Positions 34,051-42,779 of a DNA stretch of 47,391 bases are shown in pieces. The stretch covers positions 1-47,391 of the forward strand of contig JAAFJG010000035.1 of NCBI GenBank assembly GCA_013298075.1. The letters are read 5' to 3'. Numbering within the stretch: the stretch's first letter is position 1; each line of letters opens with the position of its first letter. Below the pieces are notes generated by a model, which worked only from the letters and a program-made list of their open reading frames with translations, made no database searches and was not told where the DNA came from. The DNA comes from Cytophagales bacterium. GTDB taxonomy: Bacteria > Bacteroidota > Bacteroidia > Cytophagales > Microscillaceae. Position numbers and translations under genes: made by a program.

Positions 34051-34384
34051 GGGAGCATCTAAAAAATAAACTACCCACTCAAAAAAACCTACTTTTGGTT
34101 CCCTCACCGCTGGGGAGGGTTAGGGCAGTGTTGTTAAGTTCTAATATTTGTCAGGTAGATTATTTGGTATTGTCCCAAATTCGTTGCAGAAAAAGTATAT
34201 GGTTGTACAGACGTTGCATACAACGTCTATACTGTAGCAAATGTTCCAAAATAAAAAACTTGCAACGAATTAGGAACGGCATCAATTATTTTACCTGACA
34301 AATATTAGAACTTAACAACACTGACCCCAGCCCTCCCCAAAGGTGAGGGAGTTTTTTTGGGTATAATATTTTCTACTTAGTCCC
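34051..34384 (+). mobile_element. MITE-2 copy with a nested element in its centre
   Basis: From GGGAGCATCTAAAAAATAA to TTTTCTACTTAGTCCC with TAA on both sides (34048-34050 and 34385-34387). Instead of the usual core, the inner arms are a long inverted repeat (GTTAAGTTCTAATATTTGTC with GACAAATATTAGAACTTAAC) interrupted by the MITE-4 at 34165-34284. It fills the gap between mraY and the porZ promoter. Confidence 0.86.
34165..34284 (+). mobile_element. MITE-4, nested in MITE-2
   Basis: A 120-bp element with ends TGGTATTGTCCCAAATTCG... and ...CGAATTAGGAACGGCATCA. The inverted repeats share AATTCGTTGCA and outer TG...CA. It is flanked by ATTATT on both sides (34159-34164 and 34285-34290). The centre has AGACGTTG/CAACGTCT around CATA. 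Non-coding. Confidence 0.7.
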
Positions 34385-34400
34385 TAAACTCTGATAGAAA

Positions 34401-35636
34401 TTATTGTAATTTCAAAGTAACCAAAGTCAAAATAGCTAAAATAACACTAATTGTCCAAAATCGTGTAACAATTTTTGCTTCGTGATAGCCTTTTTTCTGA
34501 AAATGATGATGCAAAGGTGCCATCAAAAATATACGCCGACCTTCTCCATATTTTCTTTTCGTATATTTAAAATAACCTACTTGAAGTATAACAGAGATAT
34601 TTTCTGCTAAAAATACGCCACACAAAAGGGGAATTAATAATTCTTTTCGTAAGCATAAAGCCAAAACTGCAATCACTCCACCCAACATTAAACTTCCTGT
34701 ATCTCCCATAAAAACTTGTGCAGGATACGCATTATACCACAAAAAACCTATACACGCACCCACAAAAGCCGCACAAAAAATAACAACTTCACCTGAATTA
34801 GGCAAATACATTACATTCAAATATCTTGATAAAATAACGTTTCCTGCCACATAAGCAAAAATCGCCAAAGTCAAAGCCACCGTAGCGGAAGTTCCCGCCG
34901 CCAAACCATCAATGCCATCAGTCAAATTTGCACCATTCGAAACCGCTGTGATAATAAAAATAACAATAATGGTATAAATTAACCAAGTCAAGTCTATATT
35001 TCCCCATTTTCCAAAAACATTATAATCAAATTCATTATTCTTCAAAAAAGGAACCGTGGTTGCTGAACTTTGCATATCTTTAAATTCTTGGCTTACCGCA
35101 GTAGTACTACTAAATTGATTAGTTTGCATATCTTTGTATTTTCTGACTGTAACGCTCTGATTAAAATGCAAAGTTAAACCGATTATCAAACCTAAAACAA
35201 TTTGCCCAAAAACTTTATATTTTCCTTTGATACCTCTATCTCCCACCAGCCAATTTGTTTTTGTTTTTGTTACTTTTGTGTAATCGTCCAGAAAGCCAAT
35301 AAAACCCATCCAAACGGTAGAAATCAACAATAAAATAATATAAACGTTATGTAATTTTGCAAAAAGTAAAGTGGGAACAACAATTCCGAGAATAATCATC
35401 AAACCACCCATCGTGGGCGTTCCTTTTTTATCTACTTGTCCTTGCAATCCTAAATCTCGAATAACTTCGCCCATTTGATGTTTTTGTAACATTCTAATAA
35501 TAGGTTTTCCAAAAATAGAAGCAATTAAAAGGGAAAAAATAGAAGCCATTCCTGCTCGAAAAGAAATATACTGAAATACTCCCGTACCTGGAATATGTAA
35601 AGTTTTATGAAAATAATCAAATAAATAGTATAACAT
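34401..35636 (-). CDS. mraY: Phospho-N-acetylmuramoyl-pentapeptide-transferase MraY
   Basis: This 411-residue integral membrane enzyme makes lipid I by moving phospho-MurNAc-pentapeptide from UDP to undecaprenyl phosphate. The paired aspartates D117-D118 (GFLDDYTKV), the [12 protein letters not shown] loop, [12 protein letters not shown] and the [12 protein letters not shown] loop are all present. An extra stretch of about 35 residues (roughly 155-200, hydrophilic, [14 protein letters not shown]) is longer than in E. coli (360). About ten hydrophobic helices are seen. It is outside the usual division-cell-wall cluster: neighbours are a small coiled-coil gene and, after a MITE-2, porZ. Confidence 0.96.
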   Translation of the reverse strand: MLYYLFDYFHKTLHIPGTGVFQYISFRAGMASIFSLLIASIFGKPIIRMLQKHQMGEVIRDLGLQGQVDKKGTPTMGGLMIILGIVVPTLLFAKLHNVYIILLLISTVWMGFIGFLDDYTKVTKTKTNWLVGDRGIKGKYKVFGQIVLGLIIGLTLHFNQSVTVRKYKDMQTNQFSSTTAVSQEFKDMQSSATTVPFLKNNEFDYNVFGKWGNIDLTWLIYTIIVIFIITAVSNGANLTDGIDGLAAGTSATVALTLAIFAYVAGNVILSRYLNVMYLPNSGEVVIFCAAFVGACIGFLWYNAYPAQVFMGDTGSLMLGGVIAVLALCLRKELLIPLLCGVFLAENISVILQVGYFKYTKRKYGEGRRIFLMAPLHHHFQKKGYHEAKIVTRFWTISVILAILTLVTLKLQ

Positions 35637-35744
35637 TTTGATTACGATTATTATTATGGTGATAGTTTTGTTGCAAATTTTATTTTTTTTTGTCTGATTT
35701 GCAAATTTGAGGGGATTTTTTTATCTATTTTTGTTGATTTGCCT

Positions 35745-35777
35745 TTAAAAAAATAATTGGAGGTAAAATGCCTCCAA
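35745..35777 (-). terminator. Terminator before mraY
   Basis: On the minus strand TTGGAGG (35777-35771) pairs with CCTCCAA (35763-35757), loop CATTTTA, followed by TTATTTTTTT. It may end transcription from the small upstream gene. Confidence 0.6.
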
Positions 35778-35912
35778 ATATTCTCCAACCAGCTATGGAA
35801 AGAATACAAATACTTGTTATTCTTATCTGCTGCAAAATTAGTTCTAATTTTTCGAATAAAAAAAATTTTTAGCAAAAAATATCAATATTTTGTAGTATTT
35901 TTACAAAAAATA

Positions 35913-36125
35913 CTATCCATTTATAATATTTCTTATCAAAGCTTGCCTTTTTAAGCTTTCAATAAGTTCATTTTGTAGTTCTTCGACCTGTGTTTCTAAT
36001 TGATTTAAGTGAGAAAAAATTTTTTCAAAGTTTTTTTCTGATAAAATAATTTCATTTCCATCTTCTGTTTGATTAAATTGGTAATCAACGCCTAATGATT
36101 CGATAGTAAATTTTTTGCTTTCCAT
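35913..36125 (-). CDS. Small coiled-coil protein of unknown function
   Basis: This 70-residue protein opens with MESKKFTIESLGVDYQFNQT, a strand-like, acidic N-terminal half, followed by a C-terminal coiled coil (IFSHLNQLETQVEELQNELI) with clear heptads. It has no signal peptide or membrane helix. It is divergent from the SGNH-like gene and about 280 bp upstream of mraY on the same strand. The composition is protein-like, which is why I keep it although no family is recognised. ZapA/ZapB-like size and shape are noted but not claimed. Confidence 0.6.
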   Translation of the reverse strand: MESKKFTIESLGVDYQFNQTEDGNEIILSEKNFEKIFSHLNQLETQVEELQNELIESLKRQALIRNIING

Positions 36126-36155
36126 ATTTTTTTATGTAAAAATAAAGTTTAATTG

Positions 36156-36185
36156 TTGAGTTGAAGTTTTATCGCATTATTTTTG
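36156..36185 (+). promoter_or_regulatory. Promoter of the SGNH-like gene
   Basis: TTG (36156-36158), 19 bases, TATTTTTG (36178-36185). It places the start of transcription about 20 bases before the ATG at 36214. Confidence 0.6.
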
Positions 36186-36213
36186 TGCAAATTTATCAAT
36201 AAAATTGGAAAAA

Positions 36214-37260
36214 ATGTATGTTCGTTTATTAAAATTATTTTTTTATATTATTTTAAGTTGGATATTTTTAAATATAATGGTAGAATTTATTATTTTTATC
36301 AAAAAAAAAATATTTCCTACTAATATTATCACACAAAGATATGGAAAAAATATTACGCAAAAAGCATATCCAAACCTAAAAAAAACAGAAATTAATGAAT
36401 TATTAAATCATATTTGGGGTAGAAAAAATGAATTTGATGCTTTTTCAGGCTTTATTGAAAAAGAATATCAGTCAAAATTTGTAAATATTGATAAAAATGG
36501 GTTTAGAATTACAAACAATGAAAAAATGCCGATTGATACAAATGATTATAATATTTTTATGTTTGGTGGTTCACATTTATTTGGGTATGGCGTAAAAGAC
36601 GATGAAACGATTGCTTATTATTTGCAAAAAAAGTTAAATAATAAAAAAAAACAAGTAAAAATTTATAATTTTGGGTGTGCTTTTTATTATTCAGACCAAG
36701 AAAGAAGTCGTTTTGTGCATTTATTATCCCAAAACCAAATCCCCAATCAAGTTATTTTTTTGAATGGATTGAATGAATTTTATTTTGAAAATCCTTATCA
36801 TTCAGAAAAAATAAAAAATTTAATGGCTGAAAACATCAATACAATTGGCGAAATTTGGTGGAATCAATTTCCTTTGATGAGAAAAAAACAAATCGAAAAC
36901 AATGAAAATAACAATAAAATGTCAATTCAAAAAATAATTCAAAGATTTGAAAATAATTTACAAATTGTCCAAAAATTATGTAAAAGTTATCAAATCGAAT
37001 TATTAGAAGTTTTGCAGCCTATTCCTTTTTATGAATATGACTTAAAAAATCATTTATTTTTGCCTAGAAATGAAATATTTATCGAAAAAGGTTATCAAAA
37101 AATGCAAGAAATAAAATTATTTTGTTCTTTTTTAAATCTTTCAAATATCCAAAAAAATCAACATAAAAATTTTTATATTGATAAAATTCATTATACGCCT
37201 GAAATGAATGAATTGATTGCTATCCATATTTTAAAAACTTTAAAAATCTATCAAAAGTAA
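36214..37260 (+). CDS. Membrane-anchored SGNH-like hydrolase
   Basis: This protein has 348 residues from ATG 36214; a TTG three codons earlier is less likely given the promoter distance. One N-terminal membrane helix (about 4-30) is followed by a KKK stop. The rest is extracytoplasmic. MFGGSHLFGYGVKDDETIAY (20 residues) looks like SGNH block I, with Ser at about 120. YIDKIHYTPEMNELIA near the C-terminus supplies the Asp-x-x-His pair of block V. IFLNGLNEF resembles block III with Asn. These are the marks of SGNH/GDSL esterases that act on acyl or acetyl groups, often on cell-surface glycans. The substrate is unknown. The last codons form one arm of the terminator. Confidence 0.68.
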   Translation: MYVRLLKLFFYIILSWIFLNIMVEFIIFIKKKIFPTNIITQRYGKNITQKAYPNLKKTEINELLNHIWGRKNEFDAFSGFIEKEYQSKFVNIDKNGFRITNNEKMPIDTNDYNIFMFGGSHLFGYGVKDDETIAYYLQKKLNNKKKQVKIYNFGCAFYYSDQERSRFVHLLSQNQIPNQVIFLNGLNEFYFENPYHSEKIKNLMAENINTIGEIWWNQFPLMRKKQIENNENNNKMSIQKIIQRFENNLQIVQKLCKSYQIELLEVLQPIPFYEYDLKNHLFLPRNEIFIEKGYQKMQEIKLFCSFLNLSNIQKNQHKNFYIDKIHYTPEMNELIAIHILKTLKIYQK

Positions 37261-37284
37261 TTTTGAATAGATTTTTAAAGTTTT
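37234..37284. terminator. Bidirectional terminator overlapping the SGNH stop
   Basis: AAAACTTTAAAAATCTAT (37234-37251) and its exact complement (37267-37284) form an 18-bp AT-rich stem. The 5' arm is coding. It separates convergent genes 36214-37260 and 37297-38784. Confidence 0.7.
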
Positions 37285-37296
37285 ATATTTCAAATT

Positions 37297-38784
37297 TTAA
37301 TCGTCTGAACTTCCTCCGCGTGCCAATAAAACATCTTGATAACCTTTTAAAATTTTGACAACTCTCATCACATCGGCATCTCTTCCGTAATATTCGTTGG
37401 CTAAATGAAGGTTTCCTTCATTGAGTTTTAACGCTTTTTGTTTTTGTCCGTTGGCGGTCAATTCTGTGGTACGTTTAATAGCATTTGCTAATTTAGTTAT
37501 CACATAATTTTTTCTTACTTCTTTGTCTTTGATTTCAAAAGATTGAGATTTGAATCTATCATACCCTTCAAAATAATCTTGGTTAGCTGTGTCTTGTATT
37601 AATTCTTTTTCCTCATTCTTTGAAAAAGGAATTTTTATTTTATGTGTTTGTGTGATATTTTTTTTCTTTTTTACATCATAATAAGAAATATTTACTACAA
37701 TATTTTCTCTTATTTTTTCTGTCAAATAACCTTCTAATAGCATAATTTGCGTCAAACCATTATTCATATTGTCTATATTGATACGAATAGTTTGATTTGC
37801 TTTTTGTTTATGTTCATAGCCATAAAATTCGGTCATCATAAATTTTTGAGGCAATTCGATTTCTACTTTTACATTTTCAGCGACAGGTGAAAAAAGGCTT
37901 TGCAATTCAGTCATAAATACCTTTTCAACGTCTTCTTCATCACCTAAAAAATGAGATTGTCCTTTGCCTTTTTTTGCTAAATTAGTAAGCATCTCTTGTT
38001 GTACGTTGCTACCTACGCCCATCGTTGATAAATAAATTCCTTTGTCAATATATGTTTTTGAATTTTCAATAATTTGGTTAGGATTTGTAATTCCTGCACT
38101 TGCAATGCCATCAGTCAATAAAATAACACGATGCGCATATTCTTTCATATTGATTCTTTTTTCCACTTCTTTAAAACCAAGCATTAAACCTGCATTGATA
38201 TTTGTACCACCTTCGGTTCGTATTTCACTTATTTTTTGTAAAATAAAATCAATCGTTTCTACTCTTTGAGCAGGAATAATCGTTTGTGCGTCTGAACTAA
38301 ATTTCACAATCGATAACACATCTGTTGGTCTTAATTGCTTTACAAACGTTTTGAGAGCTGTTTTTACTCTTTCCAATTTGTTAAATTCTGCCATTGAACC
38401 GCTGTTATCAATCACCAAACAAATATTCATTGGCATAATATCATCGTTACTATTTTTTTTGGCTGTTGTAAAACCAATTTGCAAAATATTTTTATTTTCT
38501 TTGGGTTTTTCATTTCCCCAACGCAAATCAATTTTTACATTTTCCTCGTTTTTTTCAGGCAATGGCAAATTATGTAAATGATAATTCATAAATTCTTCGA
38601 CCACCACCTCAGAAGGTTTTGGAATAGATGGATTGTTTCGAGTGCGTCCCATTGAGCCTGACGAGTGTCCCGCTTGTGCATATACGTTCATCATCATACA
38701 AAGATAAATGATTGAAGTATAGAAAATTGTAGTATAATTTTTTAAGAAATAAATTCCTAAAATTGAAACAAAATTATTTTTCAT
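37297..38784 (-). CDS. VWA-domain protein (YfbK-like)
   Basis: This 495-residue exported protein has a hydrophobic leader (about 16-37, ending VYAQAG). A von Willebrand N-terminal-type segment (PSEVVVEEFMNYHLHNLPLP) is followed by a VWA domain with an intact MIDAS: DNSGS at 126-130, TNINAG with Thr, and LLTDGIAS with Asp. A C-terminal region typical of YfbK proteins ends with a Gly-Ser-Asp tail (RGGSSDD). MIDAS domains bind a protein ligand through a metal ion. It probably acts in the periplasm or on the surface. No MoxR ATPase is near, so the usual chaperone pairing is absent. Confidence 0.87.
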   Translation of the reverse strand: MKNNFVSILGIYFLKNYTTIFYTSIIYLCMMMNVYAQAGHSSGSMGRTRNNPSIPKPSEVVVEEFMNYHLHNLPLPEKNEENVKIDLRWGNEKPKENKNILQIGFTTAKKNSNDDIMPMNICLVIDNSGSMAEFNKLERVKTALKTFVKQLRPTDVLSIVKFSSDAQTIIPAQRVETIDFILQKISEIRTEGGTNINAGLMLGFKEVEKRINMKEYAHRVILLTDGIASAGITNPNQIIENSKTYIDKGIYLSTMGVGSNVQQEMLTNLAKKGKGQSHFLGDEEDVEKVFMTELQSLFSPVAENVKVEIELPQKFMMTEFYGYEHKQKANQTIRINIDNMNNGLTQIMLLEGYLTEKIRENIVVNISYYDVKKKKNITQTHKIKIPFSKNEEKELIQDTANQDYFEGYDRFKSQSFEIKDKEVRKNYVITKLANAIKRTTELTANGQKQKALKLNEGNLHLANEYYGRDADVMRVVKILKGYQDVLLARGGSSDD

Positions 38785-38819
38785 ACGTTTATGTATTTTT
38801 TTTTGAATAGATTACCATA

Positions 38820-38849
38820 CAAAAATAAAGATGTTACAAAAAAATCAAA
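38820..38849 (-). promoter_or_regulatory. Predicted promoter of the VWA gene
   Basis: On the minus strand TTTG (38849-38846), 18 bases, TATTTTTG (38827-38820). The spacer is slightly short. About 30 bases of leader. Confidence 0.45.
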
Positions 38850-38900
38850 ATAAAAAAAAACTATTTTTTGAAATTGTATTTTTTTATGAAAAACTAAAAA

Positions 38901-39110
38901 GGTTCATGGGAAATTATTGCGGAGTTAATTTTATTTTACTATAAATAGCCATTTATTTTGAAAATATAGAAAAATATCAATTTGAAAAACGTAGAGATTT
39001 CGGCTAAAGCCAACAATTGAATTTTATATTATCCTCCAGATAAATCTGGAGGCAATTCAAAAAACATATTTCAATTTTTTTTTATTTTCCGCACAAATTT
39101 CCTAAGAACC
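38901..39110 (+). mobile_element. MITE-1, complete copy with 8-bp target duplication
   Basis: A 210-bp element from GGTTCATGGGAAATTATTGC to TTTCCTAAGAACC. The direct repeat ACTAAAAA flanks it exactly (38893-38900 and 39111-39118). TTCGGCTAAAGCCAA and CCTCCAGATAAATCTGGAGG hairpins are intact. The right-hand duplication contains the stop codon of the M56 gene. Confidence 0.9.
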
Positions 39111-39111
39111 A

Positions 39112-40245
39112 CTAAAAAATAATAGGCAAAGACATTTGTTGTTTAACAATCGAACCATTTACTTTAGCGGGAATCCATTTTACATCAATTTTTTTCATCG
39201 CATTGAGTACTTGTTTTTCGTATTCTTCTGTTAAATTAATGTTTTTTGTGATGCGAAAATCTGTGGCTGTGCCGTTGGTATTGATAGTAAATTGTAAAAA
39301 TATTTTTCCTTCGTATTTATTTTTAGGTTGTTTGAAAACTTTATTAAATTCAATATAAAATTTGTCTAAGCCACCTTCTACGCTTACAAAACGATTATTT
39401 TCATTGATATTTAAGTTAGTTTTTCCTGCTAAAATCCAAGATAAAGCTATCATCAAAACAATACTTGCTGCTAATTTGTGCCAAAAATAAAAATAAAAAT
39501 CACTATTTTTCATCATCAATAATCTTTTTTTTACGTCAGATTGATTGAAAGAATGAGCAAAAGGAATTTGTATTTTTTGTGTGAGATTTTTAAGTAATAA
39601 TCGCCCATAATTTTGTGGAGTTGTCTCTCTCAAAACTCCTACATCAGCAATATATTCGTGTTGCAAACGCAAGGCAGAAGCATAAAAATAGACAAAAGGA
39701 TTGAACCAAAAAAATATTTTTATCACTTCTATCAACAAAACATCAATCGTATGTTTGTCCCAAATATGTCTTTGTTCGTGATATAAAACCAAATCTTCTT
39801 CTTCTGTGGTGAGATTTTGTTTATTATTCCAAAATATATAATGAAAAAAAGAGAAAGTTTCCCAATTTCCTTCTGTATTGATAAGAATATAACCTCTTTT
39901 ATGCGTTTGTGGTAATCTCGCAATTTTTTCAAATATCAAATATAAATGAAAAATAAATCTTACTAATAAAACTAAAGTAACCAACCAATAACCATAAAAA
40001 ATTGTATTTTCCCAAGAAATATATACATTTTCTATGTTTTGTATATTTTGTTTATCAATTATTAAGGTCGGAATTGTTTGCAATGACAAAGGCGATTCCC
40101 ACGCAGAAAACTCCCAAGTAGGCAATAAAATAGAAAATAAAATACTTGCTAATAAAAAAAAACGATTGCGACCAAACGATTTATCTTTGGCTAAGAAAAA
40201 ATAATAAAAACTATGAAAAATTCCTAAACTTACAAAAGTTTCCAT
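39112..40245 (-). CDS. BlaR1-type M56 peptidase with TonB C-terminal domain
   Basis: This protein has 377 residues from ATG 40245 (METFVSLGIFHSFYYF); 15 more codons are open upstream. N-terminal helices are followed by the cytoplasmic zinc site HEQRH (156-160) and the M56 follow-up HEYIADVGV. A fourth helix (about 250-266) leads to a periplasmic part ending in a TonB C-terminal domain (GKIFLQFTINTNGTATDFRI, 20 residues, and WIPAKVNG). Such proteins sense an outside signal and cleave a partner. The usual BlaI/MecI repressor gene is not adjacent. The stop codon falls within the target duplication of a MITE-1. Confidence 0.88.
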   Translation of the reverse strand: METFVSLGIFHSFYYFFLAKDKSFGRNRFFLLASILFSILLPTWEFSAWESPLSLQTIPTLIIDKQNIQNIENVYISWENTIFYGYWLVTLVLLVRFIFHLYLIFEKIARLPQTHKRGYILINTEGNWETFSFFHYIFWNNKQNLTTEEEDLVLYHEQRHIWDKHTIDVLLIEVIKIFFWFNPFVYFYASALRLQHEYIADVGVLRETTPQNYGRLLLKNLTQKIQIPFAHSFNQSDVKKRLLMMKNSDFYFYFWHKLAASIVLMIALSWILAGKTNLNINENNRFVSVEGGLDKFYIEFNKVFKQPKNKYEGKIFLQFTINTNGTATDFRITKNINLTEEYEKQVLNAMKKIDVKWIPAKVNGSIVKQQMSLPIIF

Positions 40246-40298
40246 ATAATTATTGTTTAAAAATATACAAAACAAGGAAAATAAATTCAATTATTTAA

Positions 40299-40496
40299 GG
40301 CTTTTACGGAAATTTTGACTGATAAAAATAATTTTGTAAAATAGTTTGACTTCAGTCTAATTATCTATTTGAGAAATATAAAAATTTTGGCTAAAGCCAA
40401 GAATTGAATTTTATATTAACCTCCAGATAAATCTGGAGGCAATTCAAAAAATACATTTCAAAAAAAAATCTTTTCTGCACGAATTTCCTAAGAACC
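40299..40496 (+). mobile_element. MITE-1 copy 6 (left half degenerate)
   Basis: The left end GGCTTTTACGGAAATTTT is weak; the right half is intact (TTGGCTAAAGCCAA, CCTCCAGATAAATCTGGAGG, AATTTCCTAAGAACC). No target duplication is visible. It fills most of the space between the M56 start and the OmpL47-type stop. Confidence 0.8.
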
Positions 40497-40579
40497 AAAA
40501 ATATAAGTATATATACTATCGTTTATAGATAGATAGAGCCTTATTTTTTAAATAAATATTGGCGGCTGCGAAAAAAATC

Positions 40580-42319
40580 TTAATATTTCCCTGTTTTAAA
40601 ACTAATTTCTCTTTTAGTTGAATTTCCTAATTTATCTACAGCACGCAAAATAATTCTATAACTTTTATTTTTTTGAAAATTACGAATAATACCCAAGTAA
40701 GGTTGTTCAGGTTGTTCATTAATAGAATAACGAATTTCTTCATAACCTGCACCCATATCGGTAGCCGCTAAGAAAAGAGATATAAAAGATGGATAAGTAT
40801 TGGTTTCTTTATCAATAGGAGGCGAGCTAAATGTTGTATATACTTCGGGACCTTTATCATCAACAATAAATTCAACATTTTTTACATTTCTATTATTTAC
40901 ATTATCATATCCAAAATATTCTACTTTATGATATCCACCTTGTAATACGTTAAAACTTTTGTTATAAGTATTTTCTACGGCATCACCATCTACACTATAA
41001 GTAATACGTTGCAAGCCAGATTCGGGGTCAGTGGCGGTAAAAGCCAATAAAGTTTCTCTGCTAATAAATGTTGTATCACCTTTTTGAAAACTTGCCCCCA
41101 AGAATCTTGAACTTAAGGCGGGTCCTGTTAAATCTACATATACCTGCCCAACGCTATGTGTATATTCATCATATTTCATATCGTTGCCTGCTCCTTGATT
41201 GTCCATATTATCTATAGCATAGTATTTAACTGTATGCAAACCTGCTTTATTTGGCAAATAAAAAGGGTCATCATAATCTTTATATTGCTCGTTATCAATA
41301 GAATATAATATTTTTTTGATACCTGATTTATTATCTACTGCGGTTAGTTTCAATTTGGTTCGTCCTGAAAAATATACTTTAGCATTTTCACCTTCTCCTA
41401 CAATAAATCTATCTCCTAAAATATCTGAAGACATAATTGGCGAAGTTTTATCCAAATAAAAAGTAACTTTGGTTGCTTCTTCTTTGTTTGTAACTTTGTC
41501 TACAGAATAATAAGTAAGTGTATGTTCGCCATCACTCAAATAAACAAACGGAATTAAAGCACGTGGAGCGGGATATAATTTTTCACCATCAGCATCTAAT
41601 TCATAATAAGTGCGTGCCAAACCCGAAATACTATCTGAGGGACTTAAATATATTTTTGTATTAGTAGAAATAATATTATTACTATTGATACCAATAATAG
41701 AATGATAAGTTTTAGGAGGGCTGGTATCGACTGTAAAAATATTATTTTGCATTTTTTCTACATTCCCTACATTATCTACGGCATAAAATTTTAAATCGTA
41801 TTCGGCTTCTTTTCCAAAATCAACCGTTGATTTATAAGGTGCAAAAGGAACACTACCATTGATAGATTGATATAAATTTTGTATTCCTGACATGTCGTCT
41901 TTTGTTCTTAAATCTACTTTTAAACCTTTTCCATAATAGTTTTTTCCGTTATTAAATATATAAGGTGCGCCTGAAAAAGTAATATTAGAAGTGGGAGCAA
42001 TGCCATCAGCATAAATAATATAATTATCTTCTGTTTTGTGCAATCCATCAATATGTCTTAAATTGTGTTTTCCGTGTCCATCTAAATAAATAGGTTTGTA
42101 TTCATTTTTTATTTTAGTATTATCTGTGGGCGATAAAGGCGTAGGCGTACCTGTAGGCGTATGAGAAATAAATAAATAAACAGGCAAAGCTGCTTGTTGA
42201 TAATATCTACCTAAAGTATCGACATAAGATTTTTTCTCGTGTGTGAGTGGTTCTTGTGCTGATAAATTATTAACCAAAAAGAATAAAAATAGAATATAAG
42301 TTAGACGAAAAATTTTCAT
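40580..42319 (-). CDS. OmpL47-type repeat protein, secreted
   Basis: This 579-residue protein has a signal peptide (about 1-21, ending NLSAQ). It is built from five or six repeats of about 90-110 residues with the signature (S)G-x-x-x-x-x-Y-S-(I/V)-(N/D)-G..., seen as MSGIQNLYQSING, KSGIKKILYSIDN, ESGLQRITYSVDG and GAGYEEIRYSINE. Each is followed by a G-x-H-x-(V/L)-x-Y-(Y/F)-(A/G)-x-D motif (AGLHTVKYYAIDN, GGYHKVEYFGYDN). These fit OmpL47-like beta-sandwich repeats that present ligands on the surface. There is no catalytic motif and no sorting domain. Function unknown, perhaps adhesion. The tail is short after the last repeat. Confidence 0.82.
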   Translation of the reverse strand: MKIFRLTYILFLFFLVNNLSAQEPLTHEKKSYVDTLGRYYQQAALPVYLFISHTPTGTPTPLSPTDNTKIKNEYKPIYLDGHGKHNLRHIDGLHKTEDNYIIYADGIAPTSNITFSGAPYIFNNGKNYYGKGLKVDLRTKDDMSGIQNLYQSINGSVPFAPYKSTVDFGKEAEYDLKFYAVDNVGNVEKMQNNIFTVDTSPPKTYHSIIGINSNNIISTNTKIYLSPSDSISGLARTYYELDADGEKLYPAPRALIPFVYLSDGEHTLTYYSVDKVTNKEEATKVTFYLDKTSPIMSSDILGDRFIVGEGENAKVYFSGRTKLKLTAVDNKSGIKKILYSIDNEQYKDYDDPFYLPNKAGLHTVKYYAIDNMDNQGAGNDMKYDEYTHSVGQVYVDLTGPALSSRFLGASFQKGDTTFISRETLLAFTATDPESGLQRITYSVDGDAVENTYNKSFNVLQGGYHKVEYFGYDNVNNRNVKNVEFIVDDKGPEVYTTFSSPPIDKETNTYPSFISLFLAATDMGAGYEEIRYSINEQPEQPYLGIIRNFQKNKSYRIILRAVDKLGNSTKREISFKTGKY

Positions 42320-42779
42320 TTTTTTAATAAATTATTACAAATATATATAATAATTTTTATATGATTTTAATGACTGTTAAAAAACTTATTACAAAAACGG
42401 TGCTAATATAGTGCATAATTTTTAATAAAAAAAAGAACTAACTAAAAATTACTTTATTTTTTTTTGTTTTTATTTTTATAATGATGTAATTTATTGATAA
42501 TCAATTAGTTATAATATATATACAGAAATAAAAGATAGAATAATAGCCATAAAATCAATATTAAAAATATTTGTTTTAAATATTGATAAAAAAATAATAT
42601 TAATTTTTCTGTATTATGACTCTCTATTTTTTTCTGAATTTATTACCAATTTATTTTTACTTTTCTTAAAAAATGTTCAATTATTTTTCTGTAATGGACT
42701 TAGAGTAATCTCAATAATATTTATCAAAGAAACTAGTAATAATTTACCAAAATACATACAAATTTGATATAACTTTTTT
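42320..42779. other. Gene-free divergent intergenic region
   Basis: 460 bp of very AT-rich DNA between divergent starts. I see no coding stretch, hairpin or repeat-family match. TATATTTG (42345-42338, minus strand) is a minus-7-like box for the OmpL47-type gene but has no TTG partner. Confidence 0.55.

Noticed and set aside
33941-34078. Longer N-terminus for PorZ
   Set aside because: It would cover a consensus promoter and end in a second hydrophobic segment before the true signal peptide; the ATG at 33940 is better.
35654-35875. 73-codon minus-strand frame between mraY and the small coiled-coil gene
   Set aside because: It overlaps a terminator hairpin (35757-35777) and the rest is AT-rich; no known family pattern.
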